Source: Opitutia bacterium (lineage in GTDB: Bacteria; Verrucomicrobiota; Verrucomicrobiia; Opitutales; UBA953). From it: a DNA stretch of 64,000 nt. The DNA lies in contig CANCHK010000002.1 of NCBI GenBank assembly GCA_947377865.1, positions 1 through 64,000 of the forward strand, in the 5' to 3' direction. Both the position numbers and the translations under genes were made by a program. The notes under the pieces are model-generated. The model was not told the DNA's origin. It saw only the letters and a program-made list of their open reading frames with translations, and made no database searches. Shown here one piece after another: positions 10,384 through 18,725 of this stretch; position 1 is the first letter of the stretch; every line of letters starts with the position of its first letter.

Positions 10384-11319
10384 ATGCGTTACCTCGTGAC
10401 AGGATCAGCGGGTTTCCTTGGTGCCAACCTGGCATCGCGACTCCTCGCCGACGGCCACGAGGTCGTGGGGCTAGACAATTACCATTCAGGGACGCGGGCC
10501 AATACGGCCATGCTGTTGAAGCATTCCGGCTTCAGCTTCGTCGAGCATGACGTCGTTATGCCTTACGATATCCCTTGCGACGTAGCCTGCAATCTCGCCT
10601 GCCCGGCCTCGCCGCCCCATTACCAGCGCGACCCTGTCTATACCCTGCGGATCTCGGTGCTCGGCACCCTCCATGCGCTTGAGAACGCCGAGCGGCACAA
10701 GGCCCGACTGCTGCACGCTTCGACTTCCGAGATTTACGGCGACCCACTGGTCCACCCACAGCCGGAGACCTATCTCGGCAACGTCAACTCGACCGGACCC
10801 CGCGCCTGCTATGACGAAGGCAAGCGGGCGGCTGAGACCCTGTGTGCGGACTTCTCCCGTCTGGGTCGCGTCGATGCGCGCCTGGTTCGTATCTTCAACA
10901 CCTACGGACCGCACATGCGCGGCGACGACGGGCGTGTCGTCACGAACTTCCTGCTCCAAGCGATGTCAGGCAAGCCGCTCACGGTCTACGGTGCTGGCCA
11001 GCAGACGCGTTCCTTCTGTTACGTGGACGACCTAATCGAAGGATTCGTCCGCGTCCTCGCCCTACCGGAAAACCAGGGGCCAATCAACCTAGGCAACCCC
11101 AACGAGTTCACCATGCTCCAGCTCGCCGAGGAAGTGCAGAAGCTCGTGGGATCGTCCCAGCCCCTGCGCTTCGAGCCCCTGCCGGTGGACGACCCTAAGC
11201 AGCGACGTCCGGACATCGCCAAAGCACGACGGCTGCTGGGCGGATGGGAACCCAAAGTCCAGCTGGCCGAAGGCCTCGGGAAGACTTTGGGCTATTTCCG
11301 CAAGCAGCCCTCGACCTAA
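10384..11319 (+). CDS. uxs: UDP-glucuronate decarboxylase (UDP-xylose synthase)
   Basis: Extended short-chain dehydrogenase of 311 residues that converts UDP-glucuronate to UDP-xylose. It shows the NAD-binding GSAGFLGANL, the family signature ACPASPPHYQRDP, STSEIYGDPLVHPQ and the GPRACYDEGKR segment with the catalytic Tyr and Lys. These match UXS rather than generic NAD-dependent epimerases. The UDP-glucose dehydrogenase gene follows after five bases, so the pair makes UDP-GlcA and then UDP-Xyl from UDP-glucose. The start ATG is 68 bases from the divergent fusion gene, where a shared promoter region must lie; I see no convincing sigma-70 boxes. Confidence 0.92.
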   Translation: MRYLVTGSAGFLGANLASRLLADGHEVVGLDNYHSGTRANTAMLLKHSGFSFVEHDVVMPYDIPCDVACNLACPASPPHYQRDPVYTLRISVLGTLHALENAERHKARLLHASTSEIYGDPLVHPQPETYLGNVNSTGPRACYDEGKRAAETLCADFSRLGRVDARLVRIFNTYGPHMRGDDGRVVTNFLLQAMSGKPLTVYGAGQQTRSFCYVDDLIEGFVRVLALPENQGPINLGNPNEFTMLQLAEEVQKLVGSSQPLRFEPLPVDDPKQRRPDIAKARRLLGGWEPKVQLAEGLGKTLGYFRKQPST

Positions 11320-11324
11320 GCCCG

Positions 11325-12680
11325 ATGAAGCGACGCGTCCTGAACATCGCCTGCATTGGTGCCGGCTACGTCGGCGGGCCCACGATGGCGGTCATCGCCG
11401 ACCGCTGTCCCGACATCTCCGTCACCGTGGTCGACCTGAACGAAGCCCGGATCGCAGCCTGGAATTCGGACGCCTTGCCAATATACGAACCCGGCTTGGC
11501 GGAGATCGTCAAACGCACGCGCGGGCGCAACCTTCGCTTCATCACACAGGCCGAAGGCGCCGCGGCGATCGCGCAGGCCGATGCGGTCTTCATCTCGGTC
11601 AATACACCGACGAAGACACAGGGCGAAGGCGCGGGCAAGGCTTCCGACCTCAGCTACGTAGAATCCTGCGCGCGTTACATCGCCGACCACGCGACCGGGC
11701 ACACCCTCGTCATCGAGAAGTCGACGATGCCGGTGCGGGCGGCGGACACGATCAAGCGAATCCTGGCCAACGGCAAAGGGGGAGCGACCTTCCACGTGCT
11801 TTCCAATCCCGAATTCCTAGCGGAGGGCACGGCCATCCGCGACCTCGAGAAGCCTGATCGCGTCCTCATCGGGGGCGAGGATCCGGACTCCATCGAAGCT
11901 CTGGCCGAAGTCTACCGTCACTGGGTGCCGGAGAAGGCGATTCTCCGGACGGGACTTTGGTCGGCGGAACTGTCCAAGCTAGCCGCCAACGCCTTCCTCG
12001 CCCAGCGCGTCTCCTCCATCAACGCAATCTCCGCGCTCTGTGAGGCCACCGAAGCAGACGTCGACGAGGTTGCGTCCGTCCTCGGCTCAGACTCACGGAT
12101 CGGCCCGAAATTCCTAAAGTCTTCCGTCGGCTTCGGCGGCTCTTGCTTTAAGAAGGACCTGCTCTCCCTCATCTATCTGTGCGAATTCTATCAGTTGGCC
12201 GGACCTGCCGCCTACTGGCAGGGAGTGCTCGATATCAACGAATGGCAGAAGCACCGTATCGCTGAACTGGCCGCCGCGCATGCTCGTCGCAACGGCGGAA
12301 TCGTCGCGATCCTGGGATTGGCTTTCAAAAAGGATACCAACGACTTCCGTGAATCGCCGGCAATTGATGTCTGTAACCAGCTCCTGGCCGCTGGGCTGCA
12401 ACTACGCCTACATGATGAGCGGGTCGAGGCGCAGGCCTTTTCGGCATGTCTGACCAGAGGAACGAAGTCCGTCCGCTTCTGCGGTTCGATTGATGAGGCC
12501 GTAGAGGGAGCTGACGCCATCCTAGTGCTGACCGAGTGGGATCGCTACGCCAAGCTGGACTGGTCCGCGCTATTCGCCATCGCCGCACACGGCGCGTCGG
12601 TCTTCGACGGTCGAGCCGTGATTGACCGAGTGGCCGCCCGTGCGGCCGGCTTCAAGGTCTATTCCGTCGGCAAAGGGTGA
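11325..12680 (+). CDS. ugd: UDP-glucose 6-dehydrogenase, animal/plant-like type
   Basis: NAD-dependent four-electron oxidation of UDP-glucose to UDP-glucuronate. The 451-residue protein has the Rossmann motif IGAGYVGGPT, the central signature LSNPEFLAEGTAI and the catalytic cysteine in GFGGSCFKKD. Blocks such as AWNSDALPIYEPGL and FISVNTPTKT resemble the eukaryotic UGDH group more than the shorter bacterial type. The track ORF starts at 11244 inside uxs; ATG 11325 is the homologous start. It ends base to base against the convergent methyltransferase gene, leaving no terminator space. Confidence 0.94.
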   Translation: MKRRVLNIACIGAGYVGGPTMAVIADRCPDISVTVVDLNEARIAAWNSDALPIYEPGLAEIVKRTRGRNLRFITQAEGAAAIAQADAVFISVNTPTKTQGEGAGKASDLSYVESCARYIADHATGHTLVIEKSTMPVRAADTIKRILANGKGGATFHVLSNPEFLAEGTAIRDLEKPDRVLIGGEDPDSIEALAEVYRHWVPEKAILRTGLWSAELSKLAANAFLAQRVSSINAISALCEATEADVDEVASVLGSDSRIGPKFLKSSVGFGGSCFKKDLLSLIYLCEFYQLAGPAAYWQGVLDINEWQKHRIAELAAAHARRNGGIVAILGLAFKKDTNDFRESPAIDVCNQLLAAGLQLRLHDERVEAQAFSACLTRGTKSVRFCGSIDEAVEGADAILVLTEWDRYAKLDWSALFAIAAHGASVFDGRAVIDRVAARAAGFKVYSVGKG

Positions 12681-13436
12681 TCAGCCCCTCCACGGTGAGG
12701 GCTCGGCGATCTTCACTAGCACAAGCTGGTAGTAGACCATGACTAGGCGGTAGCGCCCTTCAATCAAGCGGAGGAACCCGTTGATCGCCATAGCGGGATC
12801 TTCCGACATGCGCGGGTAGTAACGCCAGAGGTAATCATCGAGGATCATGACGCCGCCGACCTTGAGATGCCTAAACCCCTGGAGAGCGTCGACCATCACA
12901 TCGTCGGCGTGATGGGAGCCATCGACATAGATGAGGTCGTACTTGTCCGCCTCCTTTAAGGTGGCAAAACACTGGAACGAATACCCTTTCAACTTAGTGA
13001 CCCGATCTCGCCAAGGAGTCACATTCCGGTCGAAGGCCGACTCGATGGTGTCGATGTGCTTCAGACTGGCGTGCTCATCGGAGCCCGCCCACGTGTCGAT
13101 GCACGTCACCCGCGCGAGAGGTAGCTGCCGCAGCAGGAAGCAGGCGGAAAGGCCTTCGAAGCTGCCGATTTCTAGGACATCGATGGGGCGGTCGCGTAGT
13201 CCGCAAAGTTCGAATACCTCCATCCAATTGGGGATGTTATGCGTGAACCAGTCCTGCCGAAAGGCATTATCACGGACAAATGCCTTCATCTCGGTGAGAG
13301 CGGCGCCATGCTTCCAATGAAGGGCGTTGACGTTACGGCGACGACGCGAGCTGAGGTACATCCAGACCCCACGGAGCGGCGCATCAGCCCTCCAAAGGTA
13401 ATAAGCCTCGGACAGTTTCCTGAAAAGAGACTTCAT
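12681..13436 (-). CDS. Class I SAM-dependent methyltransferase
   Basis: About 251 residues with SAM-binding VLEIGSFEGLSACFLL, the acidic strand end VTCIDTWAG and the DLIYVDGSHHADDVMVD segment that marks the methyltransferase_24 group (relatives of O-methyltransferases and glycan methyltransferases). The track uses a GTG two codons upstream (13442); the ATG at 13436 looks more natural. The gene runs against ugd and diverges from the oxidoreductase gene. Sugar O-methylation is plausible from context but not shown by the sequence. Confidence 0.84.
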   Translation of the reverse strand: MKSLFRKLSEAYYLWRADAPLRGVWMYLSSRRRRNVNALHWKHGAALTEMKAFVRDNAFRQDWFTHNIPNWMEVFELCGLRDRPIDVLEIGSFEGLSACFLLRQLPLARVTCIDTWAGSDEHASLKHIDTIESAFDRNVTPWRDRVTKLKGYSFQCFATLKEADKYDLIYVDGSHHADDVMVDALQGFRHLKVGGVMILDDYLWRYYPRMSEDPAMAINGFLRLIEGRYRLVMVYYQLVLVKIAEPSPWRG

Positions 13437-13521
13437 TCCCACAAACTAGCCGATGGACACGTGTCACTCAAGGTTTGGATTCTGCCTTCCCTGCGTGACA
13501 GAGATGGCTTAGGGTGCGGGT

Positions 13522-14619
13522 ATGTCCCAACGGCCCCTTGGTTTCGGCATCTGGGGAACCGGCATGATTGCCGAGTTCCACGCTAAGGCACTCGCCGAAA
13601 TCGCCGGCGTGAAGCTCGTCGCGGCGTACAACCGTTCGCCGGCCAAGGGACGCGACTTCGCGGCCAAACACGGAATGGCCTTCGCTGAGACACCTGAGGC
13701 ACTCCTCGCTAATCCCGCTGTCGATATCGTCTGCCTCTGCACGCCCAGCGGCGACCACCTCGCCCCTGCCCTCGCCTGCGCCCAGGCCGGCAAGCACGTC
13801 GTGGTCGAGAAACCCCTTGAAGTCACCCTCGCCCGTTGCGACGCACTCAACGCCGCCTGCGCTAAGGCCGGCGTCACCGTCGCCGGTATTTTGCCCCGCC
13901 GTTTCGGAGCCGGCGCGGTCGCCCTTAAGGCGGCGCTCGACGCGGGTCGCTTCGGCCAGCTCACGCTCGCCGGCGCCCTCATCCCCTGGTGGCGCACGCA
14001 GGCCTATTATGATTCTGCGGCCTGGCGCGGCACGTTCGCCCTCGATGGCGGCGGTGCCGTCATGAATCAAGGTATCCATACAATCGACCTGCTGCTCTGG
14101 TTCCTCGGCGCGCCCAAGCGCGTCTCCGCCACGGCGGGCCTCGTCGCCCACGATGGCATCGAAGTCGAGGATATCGCCGCCGGTTGGATCGAGTTCGCCA
14201 ACGGCTGCCGCGCCACGCTCGCCAGCTCGACCGCCTGTTGGTCCACCACGGGCTTTCCCGCCGAGATCCGCATCCACGGCACGACCGGCGCCGCCGTGCT
14301 GCGCGACGACAAACTGACCGCCTTCGAATTCGAAAAGCCCCTACCCTCCGACGCGTCCGTCCTCACCCCGGCTACCGAAGGCGGCGGTGCGGGCGCCAAT
14401 GACCCCAAGGCCATCGGCCATGCGTGGCACCGCTCCAACCTCGAAGAAGCCATCGCTGCGATCCGCGCGGGCAAGCAGCCGGCCGTCAACGGCGCCGAAG
14501 GCCGCAAGGCTGTCGAGCTCATCCTCGCGCTGTATCAGTCGGCGCAGGCCGGCGGAGCGCCGATCGATCTACCCTTAGCCCGAGACCCTGACTTGCGTGC
14601 GTTGGGTAAGAAAAGTTGA
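13522..14619 (+). CDS. Gfo/Idh/MocA family oxidoreductase
   Basis: A 365-residue NAD(P)-dependent sugar oxidoreductase. The N-terminal Rossmann domain has GIWGTGMIAEFHAKAL, and EKPLEVTLARCDAL carries the family EKP lysine. The C-terminal domain contains GGGAVMNQGIHTIDLLLWF with the usual catalytic histidine. A role in nucleotide-sugar or free-sugar oxidation is likely; the exact substrate cannot be read. Its stop codon TGA at 14617-14619 lies inside the octamer repeat array that starts at 14614, so the last codons and the repeat are fused. Confidence 0.9.
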   Translation: MSQRPLGFGIWGTGMIAEFHAKALAEIAGVKLVAAYNRSPAKGRDFAAKHGMAFAETPEALLANPAVDIVCLCTPSGDHLAPALACAQAGKHVVVEKPLEVTLARCDALNAACAKAGVTVAGILPRRFGAGAVALKAALDAGRFGQLTLAGALIPWWRTQAYYDSAAWRGTFALDGGGAVMNQGIHTIDLLLWFLGAPKRVSATAGLVAHDGIEVEDIAAGWIEFANGCRATLASSTACWSTTGFPAEIRIHGTTGAAVLRDDKLTAFEFEKPLPSDASVLTPATEGGGAGANDPKAIGHAWHRSNLEEAIAAIRAGKQPAVNGAEGRKAVELILALYQSAQAGGAPIDLPLARDPDLRALGKKS

Positions 14620-14653
14620 CCAGTTGAACGGTTGGCCAGTTGGCCAGAGAGGG
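14614..14653 (+). repeat. Octamer array, forward orientation
   Basis: Degenerate eight-base units (GTTGACCA, GTTGAACG, GTTGGCCA, GTTGGCCA) follow the stop of the oxidoreductase gene and contain it. The same array in inverse orientation lies at 15186-15322, so the frameshifted four-helix-bundle gene sits between inverted arrays. Confidence 0.75.
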
Positions 14654-14747
14654 GAAGGCACCTAGGGACTAAGGAGTGGGCAGAGTGAAGCTAAAGTCCT
14701 CAGCGTTGTTTTCGTGAGAACCTGAGAGTTCGCCAGATAATCGGGGA

Positions 14748-15153
14748 ATGGAAAAACCACAGACTACCAACACCGAGCCTTTCACCTTCCGAGACCTGAT
14801 GGTCTGGAAGCAGTCGCGGGCTCTCGCTTCTGATATCTACCGGATGGCTGCTACGCCGAATCTGCGAAGCCATTATGCCTATTGCGACCAACTCGGACGC
14901 GCTGCTTTATCCGTTCCCTCGAATATCGCCGAAGGCAACGACCGCGGGACCAACAAGGAGTCGCTGAGGTTCTTGCTTATCGCGCGGGGGCTCATTAAGT
15001 GAACTGGAGACTCTGCTTTGGATAGGGCACGATCTCGGCTGGATTGAGACCGCGGAGTATCAAAGGCTATCGGAAAGGAGAGCTGAAGTAGCGAGGTTGC
15101 TCGGTGGCCTCATCCGCATGCGACAACAGCGCCTAAGGTCATCCGAATCCTAA
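14748..15153 (+). pseudogene. Four-helix-bundle (23S intervening-sequence type) protein, frameshifted
   Basis: The first 80 residues (FRDLMVWKQSRALASDIYRM, then AALSVPSNIAEGNDR) are a clear four-helix-bundle protein of the 23S rRNA intervening-sequence family. The frame breaks at a run of five G (14986-14990) and stops at 15000. If one G is removed the protein continues as SLSELETLLWIGHDLGW and so on to a TAA at 15151-15153, giving about 134 residues, the usual family length. It is either a decayed gene, an assembly error in the G run, or less likely a programmed shift. Function of the stand-alone family is unknown. It lies between inverted octamer arrays. Confidence 0.85.
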
Positions 15154-15185
15154 CTTACGCTCCCACCAAGGACTCACCCTCGTCG

Positions 15186-15322
15186 GCCTCCGACCCACTG
15201 ATCAACTAGTCAACAGTTCAACTAACCCTGTATCACTCTGGCCAACCATTCAACCGATCAACGAATTAACTCACTTTGCCTCTCTCTGGCCAACAGGCCA
15301 ACTGTTCAACCGATCAACTAAT
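15186..15322 (-). repeat. Octamer arrays, inverse orientation (three blocks)
   Basis: Three blocks of GGTCAAC/GATCAAC/GGCCAAC-type units, separated by short spacers containing CTCTGGCCAAC. Read on the minus strand, two of the blocks begin TTAGTTGA. The last block touches the sugar transferase gene, whose TAG stop is the TAG of that TAGTTGA head. Confidence 0.75.
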
Positions 15323-15917
15323 TCTTAGTGTTGCCCCTAAACTCCTCCATCGTCTTCCCTTCGCCGGCGTTAATCCCGCTCCTGGCGAAGACCTTGAAGA
15401 AGGTTCGCACGACAATCTTCATGTCGAGCCAGGTGGAGCGGTGGTCGACATACCAGACGTCGAGGGCGAACTTCTCCTCCCAGCTGAGGGCGTTGCGGCC
15501 GTTGACCTGCGCCCAGCCGGTGACGCCGGGCTTCACTTCCATGCGTCGCGCCTGGAAGGGGCTATAGCGCGTCAGGTAGCGCATGAGGAGCGGACGCGGG
15601 CCGACGACGCTCATGTCGCCCAGGAGGACGTTCCACATCTCGGGAAATTCGTCGAGCGTGGTGGACCGGAGGAACTTGCCGAATGGCGTGAGGCGCACGG
15701 AGTCCGGCAGCAGTTCGCCGTCCGGGCCACGCTCATCGGTCATGGTGCGGAACTTGACCATGCGGAAAGGTCGGCCGAGGTAGCCCGGGCGTTCCTGAAC
15801 GAACAGGACCGGCGATCCGAGCTTTAGGCGGACGAGGAGCGCGACAGCGAGCAGGAGCGGGGCAAAGCCGACGAGCCAGCAGGCCGAGAAGACGATATCG
15901 AAGGCGCGCTTGCTCAT
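15318..15917 (-). CDS. Polyprenyl-phosphate sugar-1-phosphate transferase (PglC/WcaJ-like)
   Basis: A 199-residue monotopic phosphoglycosyltransferase that starts glycan assembly by moving a sugar phosphate onto undecaprenyl phosphate. It has one N-terminal re-entrant hydrophobic helix (FSACWLVGFAPLLLAVALLV), the catalytic KFRTMTDE region, RSTTLDEFPEMWNVLLGDMS and VGPRPLLMRYL, then KPGVTGWAQVNGRN. The length fits the small single-domain form, without the extra WcaJ N-terminal domain. Its ATG overlaps the TGA of the DUF4838 gene by one base, so the two are coupled. The TAG stop is supplied by the octamer repeat. This is the only priming enzyme visible in the window. Confidence 0.93.
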   Translation of the reverse strand: MSKRAFDIVFSACWLVGFAPLLLAVALLVRLKLGSPVLFVQERPGYLGRPFRMVKFRTMTDERGPDGELLPDSVRLTPFGKFLRSTTLDEFPEMWNVLLGDMSVVGPRPLLMRYLTRYSPFQARRMEVKPGVTGWAQVNGRNALSWEEKFALDVWYVDHRSTWLDMKIVVRTFFKVFARSGINAGEGKTMEEFRGNTKN

Positions 15918-18241
15918 CAGCGGGCGAAGTCCGAAGGAAGATCGATGAGTTGCACAGTGGCTTCTTGGATGAACGCGCCACCGGTGAAAGCGATTTCATA
16001 TTCCAAGCCTGTCGCCCAGGATGGGGTCATGGCCGGCAAGACGGTCTGGCGTGGCTGGCAGACCTGGGTGATCTCGGCGGAACGACCCAGGCCCTTGAAT
16101 CGTAACGTGACGCGGACCTGCGCATCAGGCACCCCGAGCCGTTCGGCCCACGTCCAGAGCTGGAGCCGCACGAGCTGCCCTTCACGAAGTACGACCGGGG
16201 CGACGACGGGCCCGACCTTACCCGCAGGAGCAACCAAGCGCAGGCCAGCCGGTAGACATTCCGCCTTATTCCGCGCCCACGGCGCGAGTTCGAGCGGGTC
16301 CTTGGACTCCGGAAAAGAGAAGTCGTGTCGGTGCGCGATCGCAGCTTCAACGGCTTGCTGGGCGACGCGATACGCCATCCATCCCTTGGGCATATCGGTC
16401 TTCGCCCAAACTTCAAGCGGCGCGGTTTCGCCTTCAACCAAATAACGTTCGGACCATTGGGTCCGGGGATTTTCCGCCGGGAAGCTGCTCCAAGAAACCG
16501 GCCAGCCGTAAGCGCCCCACGCCTTGTTAAAGGACTTCTCCTTGGCCGCATAAGTCGCTTCAGCGACGGTGAGGCGGCGAAGGGCGGCAAGCCGCTCGCT
16601 CGCCACTGGGGTGACTTGGCGTGCCTGCACGGATTCACGGAAGCTGAGATAAAGCTCCCAGGCTTCGGCGAATTGTCGCAAGCGCCAGGCCTGGCGTCGC
16701 TGGCTCGGTGTCGGCTTCTCGAAGAGCAATGCATCTTGGGCGTCTCGAAGCGAGGCCGTGATCGACGTGATCTCGGCGGCGGAAAGCACGAGTGCTCCAC
16801 GCTCATCGCGGAAGTGGCGCAGGAAAGCGTCCTTGCCACCGAGCTGGGCGTCGCGTCGCCAGCCCGCTTCGATCTGCGCGTAGGCGGACATCATCGGGGC
16901 CGCGCCTGAGCCGTAGGCGACGTCGAACCACTTCTTCAGGAGCACACGGGTATCAGCGGCATTATTTTCCAGCAACTTGGCGGCGAGCCAGAGTTTCGGT
17001 GCGTCGAAAGCCCAGAGCGGATAAGCCTCGGCGACCCAGCCACGGGCGCCCGCAGTATATGTCGCGCGGACGGACTGGATCAAGGCGGTGAGGTTGACGC
17101 GCGGCGACGCGATGTCGGACCCATAGAGGTAGTCATACGCCCCGAGGCGTTTCACTCCGGACTTCGCCCACGCAGCGAGGTTAGCGCGATCCTGGACAGC
17201 GAAGGCGTCCGAGCCGTAGCCAATCCGTTCCATACAAACCCAAGGGAAGATCTCGGGGCGCAACGGAATCGTCGGCGCGCGCAGGGTCTGCATGTAGGCT
17301 AGCGTCCCGATGGCATGATTCTTCCCGTCGTTGTCGCCGCCCGGAGCCCAGACGGAGTCGGCGACTTCGTTGAGGAAGCCCATGACATAGTCCGTACGGA
17401 CCGGACGCTCGCGGAACCAACCCTCGGACGGGGCGCTGTCGTCGAACCGGAAGGTGTCGTTGACGCCGAAGGCCACTGAGAAGGCGCCAGGGTTCTGGCG
17501 GAAGTATTCGCGGGCGTACCGAGCGCCAATTTCCGGTGCACGGGGATTATCAAGGTGCGGGTTAGCATCGAAGGCGTCGCCCTTCGGCTCGATCGGCTTA
17601 CCATCGACGAGCGGGAAGAGCATCGGCTCCTCATTCCAGACCTTGCGATCGAAGATGCGGTACAGCGCATGCGAGAACTCGGGCACACGACCAAAGCCAA
17701 CCGAGAAGGCCCAGTCGCTCGAAAGTTCGTTCAGTCCGCTGAGCTGCCGCCAGCGGAAGTCGGGCCGAAATTCGTCGGCGAGCGGGAAGCCGACCTGGTA
17801 GCGCGTAGCCCATTCGGCCCCCTGCTCTCCCGGAAAGGCGAAGAAAATGCCGAGGTGCTGTTCGCAGAATCGGCCGACGGCGATGCGGGTAGCGGCGGGA
17901 TTATTGCCGACCAGATAGACCGAGCGGCCGACGACTGCACGGCAGGCGGCGTCGCCCTCTATATCGGGTGCCGACACACCGGCTGACTTCGCCGAGGCGG
18001 TCTTGCCGATATACATCGCAAGCGCCGGGCCTCGCTCGCCTATGCTCTCGTGCTGAATTGCCGGACGCACGCCCGTCACGCGCTCACACCAATCGGCCAA
18101 GGTGCGGGCGGCGTGCCATTCATCTACCTCAGGTTCGGCGGGCAAGACGATCGGTGCCCAGACCCCACCGTCGAAAAGCCCGCCGGCGCGAACGGCGACG
18201 GAGAGGAGCAGCAGGCAGGTTAGGGCCAGGAGACGGGGCAT
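15917..18241 (-). CDS. Exported DUF4838 domain protein
   Basis: A 774-residue protein with a signal peptide (about residues 1-20, LLALTCLLLLSVAVRAG). The N-terminal part (about 25-150) resembles the small domain in front of GH20 and alpha-glucuronidase folds (WHAARTLADWCERVTGV), followed by the DUF4838 region (FRWRQLSGLNEL through GARGWVAEAYPLWAFDAPKLW). A periplasmic or surface carbohydrate-active role is likely but unproven. The C-terminal 200 residues look like beta-sandwich sequence. It is coupled to the phosphoglycosyltransferase gene by TGATG. Directly before its ATG lies the CACGTG-type leader repeat. Confidence 0.82.
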   Translation of the reverse strand: MPRLLALTCLLLLSVAVRAGGLFDGGVWAPIVLPAEPEVDEWHAARTLADWCERVTGVRPAIQHESIGERGPALAMYIGKTASAKSAGVSAPDIEGDAACRAVVGRSVYLVGNNPAATRIAVGRFCEQHLGIFFAFPGEQGAEWATRYQVGFPLADEFRPDFRWRQLSGLNELSSDWAFSVGFGRVPEFSHALYRIFDRKVWNEEPMLFPLVDGKPIEPKGDAFDANPHLDNPRAPEIGARYAREYFRQNPGAFSVAFGVNDTFRFDDSAPSEGWFRERPVRTDYVMGFLNEVADSVWAPGGDNDGKNHAIGTLAYMQTLRAPTIPLRPEIFPWVCMERIGYGSDAFAVQDRANLAAWAKSGVKRLGAYDYLYGSDIASPRVNLTALIQSVRATYTAGARGWVAEAYPLWAFDAPKLWLAAKLLENNAADTRVLLKKWFDVAYGSGAAPMMSAYAQIEAGWRRDAQLGGKDAFLRHFRDERGALVLSAAEITSITASLRDAQDALLFEKPTPSQRRQAWRLRQFAEAWELYLSFRESVQARQVTPVASERLAALRRLTVAEATYAAKEKSFNKAWGAYGWPVSWSSFPAENPRTQWSERYLVEGETAPLEVWAKTDMPKGWMAYRVAQQAVEAAIAHRHDFSFPESKDPLELAPWARNKAECLPAGLRLVAPAGKVGPVVAPVVLREGQLVRLQLWTWAERLGVPDAQVRVTLRFKGLGRSAEITQVCQPRQTVLPAMTPSWATGLEYEIAFTGGAFIQEATVQLIDLPSDFAR

Positions 18242-18725
18242 GGGGTGAAACTAGGGGGCAAGTGGGCACGGGGGCAAGGGGACACGAATGGAGGGACGGG
18301 GGAGATAGCGAGGTAGGGTCGGCACTGCGTGCCGACCTAGGTGCAAAGGTGGAGCGACGGAGTCGCAGGGGGCAAGTTGTCACGCGGGTCAGTGGCCCAG
18401 AAGCACATTAGTTGACCCATTGACCAGCTGGCCGGTTGGCAAGGGAGGCGACGTAAGAGGACTGAATAGAGGACAGAATGGAAGAGATGCTACTCGGGTG
18501 GCGGGTGGCAGCCCCGGGTTGCAGGTGGCGGGATCTGCGTTCGCCGAATGGTAAACGCAAGGTAGGGGCGTGGCTACGCCGCGCCCTTGTATGCGAGGAG
18601 GGCACGACGTAGTCGTGCCCCTACCCTCGGCCACCGTTCGGCGGCCGGGAGCGCTGTCCTTACCTAGAAAAACTCCTCAGGTTGCTGAAGTTGCGGTAAA
18701 CGGTGCGCCCCCCGATGAGAACGAG
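18242..18725. repeat. Repeat mosaic between the DUF4838 and DUF3800 genes
   Basis: No gene is seen here. Parts in order: a leader repeat directly before the DUF4838 ATG (18242-18290, a variant with CACGGGGGC); a GGTAG hairpin with stem GTCGGCAC and loop TGC (18312-18339); a GTGCAAAGGT iteron piece; an octamer array headed TTAGTTGACC (about 18410-18441); and a double hairpin 18561-18625 with GGTAGGGG and CCCCTACC outer ends, whose second stem GGGCACGAC/GTCGTGCCC is perfect. Confidence 0.75.

Noticed and set aside
15186-15322. CRISPR-like array
   Set aside because: Units are eight bases, degenerate and contiguous; there are no spacers and no cas genes.
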